Origin: Marinagarivorans cellulosilyticus
GTDB taxonomy: Bacteria; Pseudomonadota; Gammaproteobacteria; Pseudomonadales; Cellvibrionaceae
DNA length: 64,000 bases
Direction: 5' to 3'
Assembly: GCF_021655555.1 (NCBI RefSeq)
Contig: NZ_AP023086.1
Location: 3,316,685 to 3,380,684 of the forward strand
Shown here one piece after another: positions 8,942 through 17,800 of this stretch (position 1 is the first letter of the stretch; every line of letters begins with the position of its first letter). A program made the translations under genes and the position numbers. The notes beneath the pieces are model-generated. The model saw only the letters and a list, made by a program, of their open reading frames with translations, did no database searches and was not told the DNA's origin.

Positions 8942-10429
8942 TTAATACCCAAAATGAAATTTGCTGAGGTCTTCGTTCAGTTGTTTTTCTGCTTGGTGCA
9001 CGATGGTGGAGTCTGAGTGCATAGTTTGAATTTCGCTGGCTAGGTTTTGCGAGCCTTGCTGAGCTTGTTGCATATGGCCATTAACTTCATTGCTTAGGGC
9101 ATGTTGCTTTTCGGCTGCATGTACAACGTCTTGAATTTTGGTATTGATGGACTGTAATTTCTCTGCGATGTAATTGTAAGATTTAGAGCTTTGTTCTGTT
9201 AGGGTAATGGCTTGTTTAGCTAAGCCTTGGCCTTGTTGCGTGCTGGAATAGGCTTCTTGGGCCTTAATTTGTAACTCGTCAATAATGCTTTCGATTTCGG
9301 ATGTAGAGTCTTGTGTGCGTTGTGCTAGCGTGCGTACCTCGTCTGCAACCACGGCAAAGCCGCGGCCCGATTCGCCGGCCCGGGCGGCTTCAATAGCGGC
9401 ATTTAAGGCAAGTAGGTTGGTTTGTTCGGCAATATTTTTAATGACATCTAATACGCTACCGATAGAGCGGCTGGCATCTTTAAGCTCGTTAGATTTAGCT
9501 GCATTCTTGTCGAGTTCAGACACTAAGTCGCGAACTAAGCGTAAATTTTCTTCCACATCATGTTTGCGCTCTTTGGCTACCAGTAGTGATTCTTGGCAGT
9601 CGTTAGCGGTAATTTCGGTGCTTTCGACAATGCCTGTAATAGCCGTTTGTAGTTCTTGTACGTGGGCTAAAGCATTATCGGTTATGTGCTTTTGGTTTTG
9701 CGTAGTATTGCTGGCGTTATGGCTAATATCTTCAAACTTATTCAGCCAGTGACTAACCTGGTGAATATTCGTTTTAACATCTTTTAACGTTAGCTCAACG
9801 GTTTCTAGTAGGTCGTTAAAGCTCTGGGCTAATACGCCAACTTCGTCTTGGCTGGTAACGGGAACTCTGGCGGTTAAGTCAAATCGCCCCTGAGTATTCA
9901 TGGCGGTAATAATGCGTGAAACGCGGGTAATAGGCTTAACTAATACTTGCCGTATCAACCAGATTAAACATAAGCTTAGTGCCACTAATGTGATGAGTAA
10001 GTTTGTAATTACCTCGGTAATTTTTCCGACAAGAATGGCATCCATTTGGTCGCGCGAATAACTAACGGAAATAGTCCCAACTTTTTTCCCTTCTGTATAA
10101 TTAATTGCAATATCATAGGTGTTAGCCACACTGCGCTGTGTTGTGACAGAGGCCATTACGCGCGATTTTTGGTCTTGAATAATAATATTGGCAATTAAAA
10201 GATTAGGTTTGTAAGAATCTAAAATTTTATTTAAAACATCAATATCATAAGAAAAGATGGCATCAGTCATAATAACTTCAAGCTGTTTGTTTGTATCTTG
10301 TACTTGTTGTTCGAACTGATTGAGTTGGTTTTCTTTGAGTGAAAGGTACGATGTGGCGGCGACTATCGCCAATATTATACTAATTGTGCCCAATACCGAG
10401 GTAAGTACCTTAAAAGTAATAGATTTCAT
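8942..10429 (-). CDS. Methyl-accepting chemotaxis protein
   Basis: A transmembrane chemoreceptor. TM1 is at about residues 7-29. A short periplasmic region of roughly 105 residues is followed by TM2 near 140-162, a HAMP domain (about 163-215) and the long cytoplasmic coiled coil. The hairpin tip is intact (EQTNLLALNAAIEAARAGE), and FAVVADEVRTLAQRT follows. No C-terminal CheR-binding pentapeptide is visible. Its ATG overlaps the stop of the upstream binding-protein gene (ATGA), so the two are translationally coupled. The small periplasmic part suggests it may sense the liganded binding protein rather than a free ligand; that is inference. Confidence 0.93.
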   Translation of the reverse strand: MKSITFKVLTSVLGTISIILAIVAATSYLSLKENQLNQFEQQVQDTNKQLEVIMTDAIFSYDIDVLNKILDSYKPNLLIANIIIQDQKSRVMASVTTQRSVANTYDIAINYTEGKKVGTISVSYSRDQMDAILVGKITEVITNLLITLVALSLCLIWLIRQVLVKPITRVSRIITAMNTQGRFDLTARVPVTSQDEVGVLAQSFNDLLETVELTLKDVKTNIHQVSHWLNKFEDISHNASNTTQNQKHITDNALAHVQELQTAITGIVESTEITANDCQESLLVAKERKHDVEENLRLVRDLVSELDKNAAKSNELKDASRSIGSVLDVIKNIAEQTNLLALNAAIEAARAGESGRGFAVVADEVRTLAQRTQDSTSEIESIIDELQIKAQEAYSSTQQGQGLAKQAITLTEQSSKSYNYIAEKLQSINTKIQDVVHAAEKQHALSNEVNGHMQQAQQGSQNLASEIQTMHSDSTIVHQAEKQLNEDLSKFHFGY

Positions 10430-11313
10430 AGCGATTCATCAATAGAAGTATAGTTGGCGGAGCTGTCTGGTGTGTACCAAAGCTCTTTTCGTTCGGTTGG
10501 GGTTCTATCGCTTAAAAAGGGGTTTTTAAGCTTTATAATGGTACGTTGTTCAATGTTGGCCTGTTGTAACGCTGTTTGGATATAAGGCTCGCGATTAAAA
10601 AGCGACATAAACGAGCCATCTTCAATCATAGCTTCGAGCTGTTCGGTAATATGGCTAGCAAGCTCAGGCTTGGAGCGTGGTACAAAATAATAAAAAGGCG
10701 CGGTGTACCAAAGCATAATATGAGGGTCGACGGTAAGGTTCAGGTGTTCGTGTTTTTCTACTTCGGCCCAAGGTTCTTGAATACCTCTTGGAAAGTAGTC
10801 AAAGCGATCTGCCTCTAGCATTCTAAATAGGTTTTTGTATTTTAACGACTTAACCACCGGCAGTGCGTTGTACTCGAGTATATTGGTGTCTGCCCAAAAT
10901 TTCCCTTGGCCCGCGCTAAGGGTTTGTAGGCCCTCTACATTTTTGATGTCTTCGAAAATATTGATATTTTCTTTTTTAATAATCGCTAGGCGCATGCCCA
11001 TCATTCCACGATAAATAGGGATGTAAATGGGGATGAACTCTTGTTCGTATTCAGGCGTGGATAACGCAAAAAATACATCTAACTCGCCGTTTTTTAATCC
11101 ATTAATGCGCGTGCTAAGTGGCAGTGTCTCTATATCGCCGTAAGGGTAGCTGGCTTGATGCATGCCTCCACGCTCAAGCGCAGCGTTCAATAAAAGATCT
11201 GGAAGACGGCCTTTATCGTTGGCTGCCCGAGCGATATTAATGGTGTCTGCCCAGCAATTCGTGCTTACACACAGCATGCACGCGATGCTCAATACCCATG
11301 TTTTTAACATCAT
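10426..11313 (-). CDS. Periplasmic substrate-binding-like protein
   Basis: A 295-residue exported protein with a signal peptide (MLKTWVLSIACMLCVS, cleavage near CWA). Its body resembles family 3 extracellular solute-binding proteins as used by sensors: an early INIARAANDKGR strand, a YIPIYRGMMGMRLAI strand, a LSAGQGKFWAD turn and a late YYFVPRSKPELASHI segment. There are no ABC transporter genes nearby; instead the stop overlaps the start of a chemoreceptor gene. Such pairing suggests a ligand-binding partner for chemotaxis rather than uptake. The ligand is unknown. The family assignment is from overall pattern, not a decisive motif. Confidence 0.75.
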   Translation of the reverse strand: MMLKTWVLSIACMLCVSTNCWADTINIARAANDKGRLPDLLLNAALERGGMHQASYPYGDIETLPLSTRINGLKNGELDVFFALSTPEYEQEFIPIYIPIYRGMMGMRLAIIKKENINIFEDIKNVEGLQTLSAGQGKFWADTNILEYNALPVVKSLKYKNLFRMLEADRFDYFPRGIQEPWAEVEKHEHLNLTVDPHIMLWYTAPFYYFVPRSKPELASHITEQLEAMIEDGSFMSLFNREPYIQTALQQANIEQRTIIKLKNPFLSDRTPTERKELWYTPDSSANYTSIDESL

Positions 11314-11559
11314 AATGCCGGCTTAAACCTCTAACCCTGACGTAGCTTGGTATGGGGTGATGCATGTAGACGGTTACAATCTACACCTTGGATAGTATAA
11401 ATCTAGCAGTCATTGGGACAAGTTCAATGTAGATGATTACCAAGTATCAGCAACAGCCGCCAAATATCTTATAGTTTTTCTTATGCTGGTTGCTGCCTGC
11501 GCTAGCGGGTCTGGGTTTAATATTGGCAGGCAATTTCTTTTTCGGCGCGGACGCGTGAA

Positions 11560-11965
11560 AGTGTCGTTTTACTGGCGCTCAAGGTGCCGACATTCCGGTT
11601 TTAGCGATGACGGCTAATGCGATGTCAGGCTCTAAAGATGTTTGTTTAGCACAGGGAATGAACGATTACTTGCCGAAGCCTGTGGACCCAGTACAACTCA
11701 CCGAAAAACAATTGCGTTGGTTGCGGCCTGTTCATCATGTGGATGCAGCAGCATTTGCTACGCCTAGTGTTGCAGTACAAAATATTATTGCCCAGAAGAA
11801 GTAATCGACTACCCAATGCGGCGTAGAGCACGGTAAAAGCCGATGCCCCTAGCGCTTAGTAAATTGCATACAGCTATTGGACAGGGAATTTAAGTGCATT
11901 GCTGTTGGCTGAAATGTGTGCGGAGCTAGCGCAAGCCGTTAGCGATAACAATGCCGCAGAATAAT
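11560..11965 (+). pseudogene. Decayed hybrid kinase: REC and HPt remnants
   Basis: An in-frame stretch reads ADIPVLAMTANAMSG and then GMNDYLPKPVDPVQL, the C-terminal half of a receiver domain as found in hybrid histidine kinases. About 60 codons later, partly in another frame, LLLAEMCAELAQAVSDN looks like the C-terminal helix of an HPt domain. No kinase core or proper start was found upstream, and stops interrupt the frame. This is most simply the eroded 3' end of a BarA-like hybrid kinase. The rest of the interval up to the next gene contains nothing else recognisable. Confidence 0.6.
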
Positions 11966-12194
11966 CGCACTAAAGCCTTTGTTAAACCCTTGCGGCAACG
12001 AGGTATTTGATCGATTCAACACTACATTATTCGTGTTAATGGCTCGGTACAAATCGCTAAGTAATCAGCTTGTGGCGATATTTGAAGTGTCCGGTTCTAT
12101 TAGATCAGTACAGCCTTTGACGCCACCGCTCAAAATGCTATTTTATGCGGCCAGCAAGCTGTAGCTAAAATGTGTTCTCTCTTAACGTAGTGTA

Positions 12195-12512
12195 ATGATG
12201 GCGTCTCAAGAATTTACCGAAAAAACATGGGCTGTTGTGGCCAGTGTGCCGCCAGGGCGGGTGATGGCCTATGGGCAAGTGGCCAAAATGGCGGGGTTTG
12301 CCGGTTACGCTCGGCAAGTGGGGGCAGTGCTTAAGGCAATGCCAGAAGAAACAACGTTGCCTTGGCACCGTATTGTTAATGCCAGTGGCGGATTGTCTTT
12401 TCCTGTGGGTAGCGAGGCCTATACGCGCCAGCGCGAACGCTTAGAGCGCGAAGGCGTTATTTTTAGCGCTAATAAAATTCCGAAATCGCTATTTTGGCAG
12501 CCGCTATTTTAG
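12195..12512 (+). CDS. Alkyltransferase-like protein (ATL)
   Basis: A 105-residue member of the O6-methylguanine methyltransferase DNA-binding family. The helix-turn-helix part (GRVMAYGQVAKMAG) and the active-site loop are present, but the loop reads PWHRI: Trp57 replaces the alkyl-accepting cysteine of PCHR. Known ATL proteins with this change bind O6-alkylguanine without repairing it and hand the lesion to nucleotide excision repair. The start is one of two adjacent ATG codons, with no clear ribosome-binding site. The 3' end overlaps the convergent hypothetical gene by nine bases. It resembles E. coli ybaZ in length and motif. Confidence 0.9.
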   Translation: MMASQEFTEKTWAVVASVPPGRVMAYGQVAKMAGFAGYARQVGAVLKAMPEETTLPWHRIVNASGGLSFPVGSEAYTRQRERLEREGVIFSANKIPKSLFWQPLF

Positions 12513-12992
12513 TTTCGCGGTTTCCATCAGCGCGATAATAATCTCGTTAATTGCTTGCGCGTCAGTGCAAAAAATCGGTGATCCAATAATCCAGTAAGCG
12601 GCTTTTTTGTTGCTTATCAGGTGATAAATTAGGTGAGAGCTTTCGTCGCCCTCGCCAGCGAGAAAAACCTTATAGCTAATAGGCACATCTTTTTCTGTTG
12701 CGTAAACATCGTTTTGCAATACCGTCACAGCGCCAAATTCTTTATTAAGTGCGCTTTCTAACTCGGCCCAATGTTCATCATGGCTCGCATGCGGGGGTTG
12801 CTCGTCGATAGCAACAGTAAAGCTGACTTGCTCATCTTCCCAAAAGCACACAACGTTTTCTTCTATGCCAAATTCTGGTAAGGGCTGAAAAGAAAAATTA
12901 TCGCTGATTGAAATGTCGACAGTTAACCATTGGGCAAAAGATACGCGGCTCATAGGGGGATTCGTATGGTGGAGTGAAAGGTCGTTTGGCAA
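12504..12992 (-). CDS. Hypothetical protein
   Basis: A 162-residue acidic cytoplasmic protein with no signal peptide or membrane segment and no recognised family. A second ATG 13 codons in (MSRVSFAQWLTV) may be the true start. The composition is rich in aromatic and acidic residues. It could be a small conserved protein of the YbjN or type III chaperone-like kind, but no motif supports a function. Its 3' end overlaps the convergent ATL gene slightly. Confidence 0.6.
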   Translation of the reverse strand: MPNDLSLHHTNPPMSRVSFAQWLTVDISISDNFSFQPLPEFGIEENVVCFWEDEQVSFTVAIDEQPPHASHDEHWAELESALNKEFGAVTVLQNDVYATEKDVPISYKVFLAGEGDESSHLIYHLISNKKAAYWIIGSPIFCTDAQAINEIIIALMETAKLK

Positions 12993-13026
12993 AGCGCCAA
13001 CATGAATCTAGAAACCGCACCTGAGC

Positions 13027-13063
13027 CATCAAAGTCTATGCATCCCCCCAACTATGGGGGCTA
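13027..13063 (+). repeat. Short dispersed repeat with hairpin, copy 1
   Basis: GCCATCAAAGTCTATGCA occurs here and, with one mismatch, at 21446-21463. Here it is followed by the hairpin CCCCC-AACTAT-GGGGG, there by GCAGCTCCTTGGGCTACCTGC, which can also fold. Both copies are intergenic. Confidence 0.45.
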
Positions 13064-13225
13064 TTACACATCTTTACTGCACGCCATGCACACTAAGGGA
13101 GTACGCATCCTTTTGGCTTTCAACTAAGGATTCTAGGGTGAAGGCCGCTATTTTAGGCTAGTGTTTTGGGGAAGTGAAGTCGAAGAGGCTGATTGCCTGT
13201 ATTGGTAACGTGAGTGTTCGAACGC

Positions 13226-13261
13226 AAAAAAGCCCCAGCAGTTCAATTGCGGGGCTTTTTT
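13226..13261 (-). terminator. Rho-independent terminator of the esterase gene
   Basis: AAAAAAGCCCC pairs with GGGGCTTTTTT around a 14-base loop, just downstream of the minus-strand esterase stop codon. It is symmetrical and could act in both directions. Confidence 0.8.
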
Positions 13262-13284
13262 GGGGTGTGCTTATGGCTTTTTAC

Positions 13285-14616
13285 CTATGGCAGGTAGCTT
13301 TCGATGGCGTCGAACCATTTTTGCCCCATTCTCTCGTAGCCTGCGGCGTTAGGGTGAATACCGTCTGCTAGCTCTTGACTGGGGAAACCTTGGAATTGAT
13401 CGACAAAAATCACCTTAAATCCCGCATCGACCTGCGCTTGCACAATACCCGGAATCGCTTGGTTATAGCTTGCAATACGAGCGGCATGGTCTTGCCACGG
13501 GATAATAGAGGCCACGGCCACTAGGGCATTAGGGGCTTCGTTAAGAATATCATCCAAGCTTTCTAATCGCCCCTCCAAACCGTTGGGGCCATTCCACATA
13601 TCGTTGGTGCCAATGTGTAGTAGCACTATATGGGGCGAACCGTCAAAGGCGGGGCTGGGGATTAGGTCGTTAATTTGTGCTACGGTCCAGCCGCTATGGC
13701 CTTGGTGGTTTTGCGGGAAAGGCTGGCCTGCAATGGTTGCTGGCCCATTCTGGTTGCCGCCCACAAAGGTAATACTTTTACCGGCGTTAACCGCTAACTC
13801 AAATAACGGCGCACGGTAGCCGCCTGCGCCTGTGGCGGGTACGCCATCGGTAATGGAGTCGCCAAAGGGTAAAATACGGCATGGCTCGCTAGCGGGGCAT
13901 ACCGCAGAGCTATCGATGACAGGCTCCACAAATTGACCACCATCGGATGAATAAATGGCAAAGCCGCTTAAAGTAGCGTTGTCATTCCGTGCTGTTAAGG
14001 TAATGGAGAGCTTGCCATCACTAACGGCTAGGTTTTCGGCGGTATAAGAGTAGGCCGTGTCATGGCCTGCAGCATCATGAATGTCGAGCGCCGATAAAAC
14101 CGTTTGATCTTCAATACTGACATCGAAAGTACGCATGGCGTTTGCGGTTTGGTACATCTCTACAAAATGCAAAACGACGGTGTAAGTGGCGTTGGTAACT
14201 GGGATGCTGTAGCTCATGGCTTCGCCATAACGCTCAGATTGAAACAAGCTATCTTCGTCGGTATTGGCGATTGGATCTGGCGTGCTGTTTTGCGTACCGC
14301 CCGAACCAAATTGATCGCGCCCGTATTCAATGCCGTTATAGGTTGCCGCTTCGCGTGCGCCCACGTTGATGGCCATTACCATCGTTTTTTCGCCGCTGGC
14401 CATGCTCGAGCTACTGATCGCGGCGGCGCTTGATGAGCTAACCGGCGGCGTCAAGCTAGAGCTGCTGGCTTGGCTGCTGCTAGTAGGTGAACTACTCGTG
14501 GTGGTAACGCTGCTCGCGGGAGCGGCTTCGCTGGACGAAGATACGGTGGAGTCTTGAGCTACGCAGCCAGCAAAACCTAGTGCAATCAACGGGATAAAAA
14601 TGCATCTTAAGTTCAT
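13285..14616 (-). CDS. Malectin plus SGNH/GDSL esterase lipoprotein (CE3-like)
   Basis: A secreted lipoprotein likely to deacetylate plant or algal polysaccharides. From the chosen ATG (MNLRC; AGGAAA lies just upstream) there is a lipobox LGFAGC with Cys18, then a Ser/Thr-rich linker to about residue 75. A malectin-like carbohydrate-binding domain follows (about 80-225), then an SGNH hydrolase domain (about 245-443) with GDSITDG, GTND and DGIHP blocks providing Ser, Gly, Asn, Asp and His. The layout fits CE3-type acetylxylan esterases. An ATG 15 codons upstream lacks a ribosome-binding site. Poly-serine linkers are typical of Cellvibrionaceae carbohydrate enzymes. It is monocistronic. Confidence 0.88.
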   Translation of the reverse strand: MNLRCIFIPLIALGFAGCVAQDSTVSSSSEAAPASSVTTTSSSPTSSSQASSSSLTPPVSSSSAAAISSSSMASGEKTMVMAINVGAREAATYNGIEYGRDQFGSGGTQNSTPDPIANTDEDSLFQSERYGEAMSYSIPVTNATYTVVLHFVEMYQTANAMRTFDVSIEDQTVLSALDIHDAAGHDTAYSYTAENLAVSDGKLSITLTARNDNATLSGFAIYSSDGGQFVEPVIDSSAVCPASEPCRILPFGDSITDGVPATGAGGYRAPLFELAVNAGKSITFVGGNQNGPATIAGQPFPQNHQGHSGWTVAQINDLIPSPAFDGSPHIVLLHIGTNDMWNGPNGLEGRLESLDDILNEAPNALVAVASIIPWQDHAARIASYNQAIPGIVQAQVDAGFKVIFVDQFQGFPSQELADGIHPNAAGYERMGQKWFDAIESYLP

Positions 14617-14735
14617 AGGATTTCCTGCATTAATAAAATAATAACGACGGTACGCAGACATAAAAATTTGCGGCCATGGAATGGCGTTAATATATGCAGA
14701 GTGAACTCGAAAAAAAGTATTCTTTTTATGTGGCT

Positions 14736-14749
14736 GTGATCAAGATCAA
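14736..14749 (-). promoter_or_regulatory. Possible FNR/CRP-type site
   Basis: On the minus strand TTGATCTTGATCAC matches the FNR/ANR consensus TTGAT-N4-ATCAA at 9 of 10 defined bases. The overlapping TGTGATCAAGATCAAG on the plus strand is a weaker CRP match. It sits about 120 bases upstream of the esterase start. CRP control of a carbohydrate esterase would make sense, but the site is unproven. Confidence 0.35.
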
Positions 14750-14899
14750 GCTCTCAGGTTAATCTCACTATTTTCGGGTAAAAAGCTATTTTTCATGGGT
14801 TAAAAATGGTGCAGTGCAGCTTGCGCGCAAGCGATTAAAGCAAAGTGTTGGCAGCGTTTCCCTTTTAGCCACCAAAGGTACCGCTTTGCCGGTAAGCGC

Positions 14900-17800
14900 T
14901 TATGGTTGTACGCGCGCATACATTTTAAGTTTGAACTCAGCTGCACTGCAAAAGAGTATAGGAACAATAAAAATAGTCATGATGGCTAAAACCATGCCGC
15001 CAAATATTGGCATTCCCATAGGTATCATTATGTCGGCTCCGCGGCCGTTAGAAGTAAGCACCGGCAATAGGGCAATAAGGGTGGTGGCTGTCGTTATTAT
15101 CGCTGGCCGTGCTCGCCGTGCGCCTGCTTGCACCGTTATTGCTCTTATGGCATTGATTGTTTTTGGTTTTTGTTCTTTAAAGTGTTGTTTTAAATAGGTG
15201 CTCATTAACACGCCGTCGTCGGTTGCGATTCCAAATAGTGCCAAAAAACCTACCCATACAGCGACGCTTAGATTTACATTGCCCATTTGAAAAATATCGC
15301 GCAGGTTTTTATCCCATAGGGTAACGTCTAAAAACCAAGGTTGGCTGTAAAGCCATATAAAAATAAAGCCGCCACACCAAGCGAATATTATGGCACTAAA
15401 AATTATTGTGGTAATAAAAAGGCTTTTAAACTGTAAATGTAAAATTAAAGCAATAGCCAATAGTGCAATTGGAATAATTAGCATCAATTTTTTTTCAGCA
15501 CGTAATTGATTTTCGTAGCTGCCAGTGAATTGGTAGCTCACCCCAGCAGGAAGCGTAAGCTCGCCATTTGCGATGCTGCGGTTTAAGGTATCCCGAGCTT
15601 GCTCTACGGTGGTAACTTCAGCAAAACCGGTGCTTTTATCAAATAGCACGTACCCCACTAAAAATGTGCCTTCTGTTTTTATTGTTTGTGGCCCGCGTAA
15701 GTAATGGATGGTCGATAATTCTTTGAGTGGTACTTGGGTGCCATCGGGGGCGGCTACCAAGATGTTTTCTATGCTTTCAATCGAGTCTCGCAATTCGCGC
15801 TGGTATCTTACCCGTACAGGGTAGCGCTCGCGGCCCTCAACTGTTTGCGTGACGGGCTTGCCGCCTATGGCGACTTCTATCACTTCTTGGACGGTTTTAA
15901 TTTTAATGCCATAGCGAGCAATGGCATTGCGGTCTATTTCGATTTCTAAATAGGGTTTACCCACAATGCGGTCGGCGAATACCGTATCGGGTTGAATGGA
16001 GGGTACTGTTTTTAACAATGCTTCAATTTGTAGCGCGGTATTTTCTATGCTGGTTAAATCGGGGCCAAATACCTTTAACCCCATGGGTGCCCGCATGCCA
16101 CTTTGCAACATCACTAGACGGGCGGCAATGGGTTGAAGCTTAGGTGCTGAAGTGGCGCCGGGCAGGCTACCGGCTTGCACTATCGCTTGCCAAATGTCAT
16201 CGGGTTTTTTAATGTTGTCCCGCCATTGGCGGTAGGGTTTGCCTTCGTCGTCGATAATTAACTTCCCTTGGCTATCGCGGATAAACGCATCATTTTCGTA
16301 GGCAAAGCGTAATATCCGCCCATTAACATCGCTTTTGTATTCACTTTTGAAACTAATCATTGTTTCTATCATTGAAATGGGGGCTGGGTCCAAAGGGCTT
16401 TCGGCGCGCCCTAATTTACCCACCACTTGGTCCACCTCGGGTATGTTACTAATCGCAATGTTTTGTTTTTGTAAAATGTCCATTGCCTCGCCAATGCTGG
16501 CGTGTGGCATGGTTGTAGGCATAAACAGGTAAGAGCCTTCGTCTAGCGAAGGCATAAATTCTTTGCCAAGCCCGGGTAGGGCAGTGGCGAGAGCTTGCCA
16601 TTGTGGCGTGTTTTTTAGGCTAGCCGGTATAAACGAAAATACAACGTTAACCCCCAAGCCAACGCAAAAACCGAAAATAACTATTGCGCAAGCTACGGCC
16701 AAAAAAGCACTTTTAGCCCGCAGTAGGGCATGTAATATGGCTTCGTAAAAACGTAAAAACACGGCAAAAAAAGCCATAAGGCCGCCCAGTAAAAAAACGA
16801 CAAAAAAGGCATTTTCCCAGCCACGTGCCACGCCTAATGGGTGCCAGCTTGCCGCCAATTGCAGAGCCATGACAAGGGCTAATAGTAGACTAAGTAAAAT
16901 GGTTGTTGCGCGTTGGTGTGGTTGGCTTAGCCGCGCTTTAACGGCATGAAATAGCGCAAAAGCCAGTATTATAATGCCTAGCCATAACGGCAGTAATGCG
17001 CTGCTATTCGTGATGTTCAAGGCAATAATACCAAGCCCTACCAGTGCAATAACTGCCCATATTAAACGGCTAATAATAGCTGAATAACGAGACTTGAACG
17101 CTGGCTTTAAAAGCGCATGCGCAAGTGGCGGTATTAATATTACGCTAATAACAATTGCGCCGAATAAGGTAAATGTTTTGGTGTAGGCAAGCGGTGTAAA
17201 AAGCTTACCTTCGGCCGCTTCCATTGTAAAAATAGGTAAAAAGCTAATAATAGTTGTGAGTGTGGCGGTAACTACGGCGCCGGCAACCTCCGTGCATGCA
17301 CGATAAATAACATCAATCCGTTTGCTGTTTGCTGGCGCCGCTTGTAAGTGCCTTTGTATGTTCTCTGTTAGAACAATGCCCATATCCACAATGCTGCCAA
17401 TTGCAATAGCAATACCCGAAAGCGCAACAATGTTAGCGTCAACATTAAAAAGTTTCATGCCGATAAAAGCCGATAGCACAGCTAACGGCATAATGCCTGC
17501 AATTAATAGCGCACTGCGAACATGTAGCATAAATAAGATAACTACAATAAACGTAATCAGCAGTTGTTGGCTGATGGCGCGCTCAAGTGTGCCTAGCGTT
17601 TCTTTTATCAGTATTGTTCTGTCGTAAAAGGGCACGATATTAAGTTGGCTAACAGTGCCGTCGGCTAATGTTTTACTTGGTAGCCCAGGGCTTATGGTTG
17701 CAATTTTTTCCTTAATGCGCTGAATAACGTTTAGAGGGTTTTCGCCATGGCGGGCAACCACTACGCCGCCAACCGCTTCGCTGCCTTCTTTGTTTAGTGC

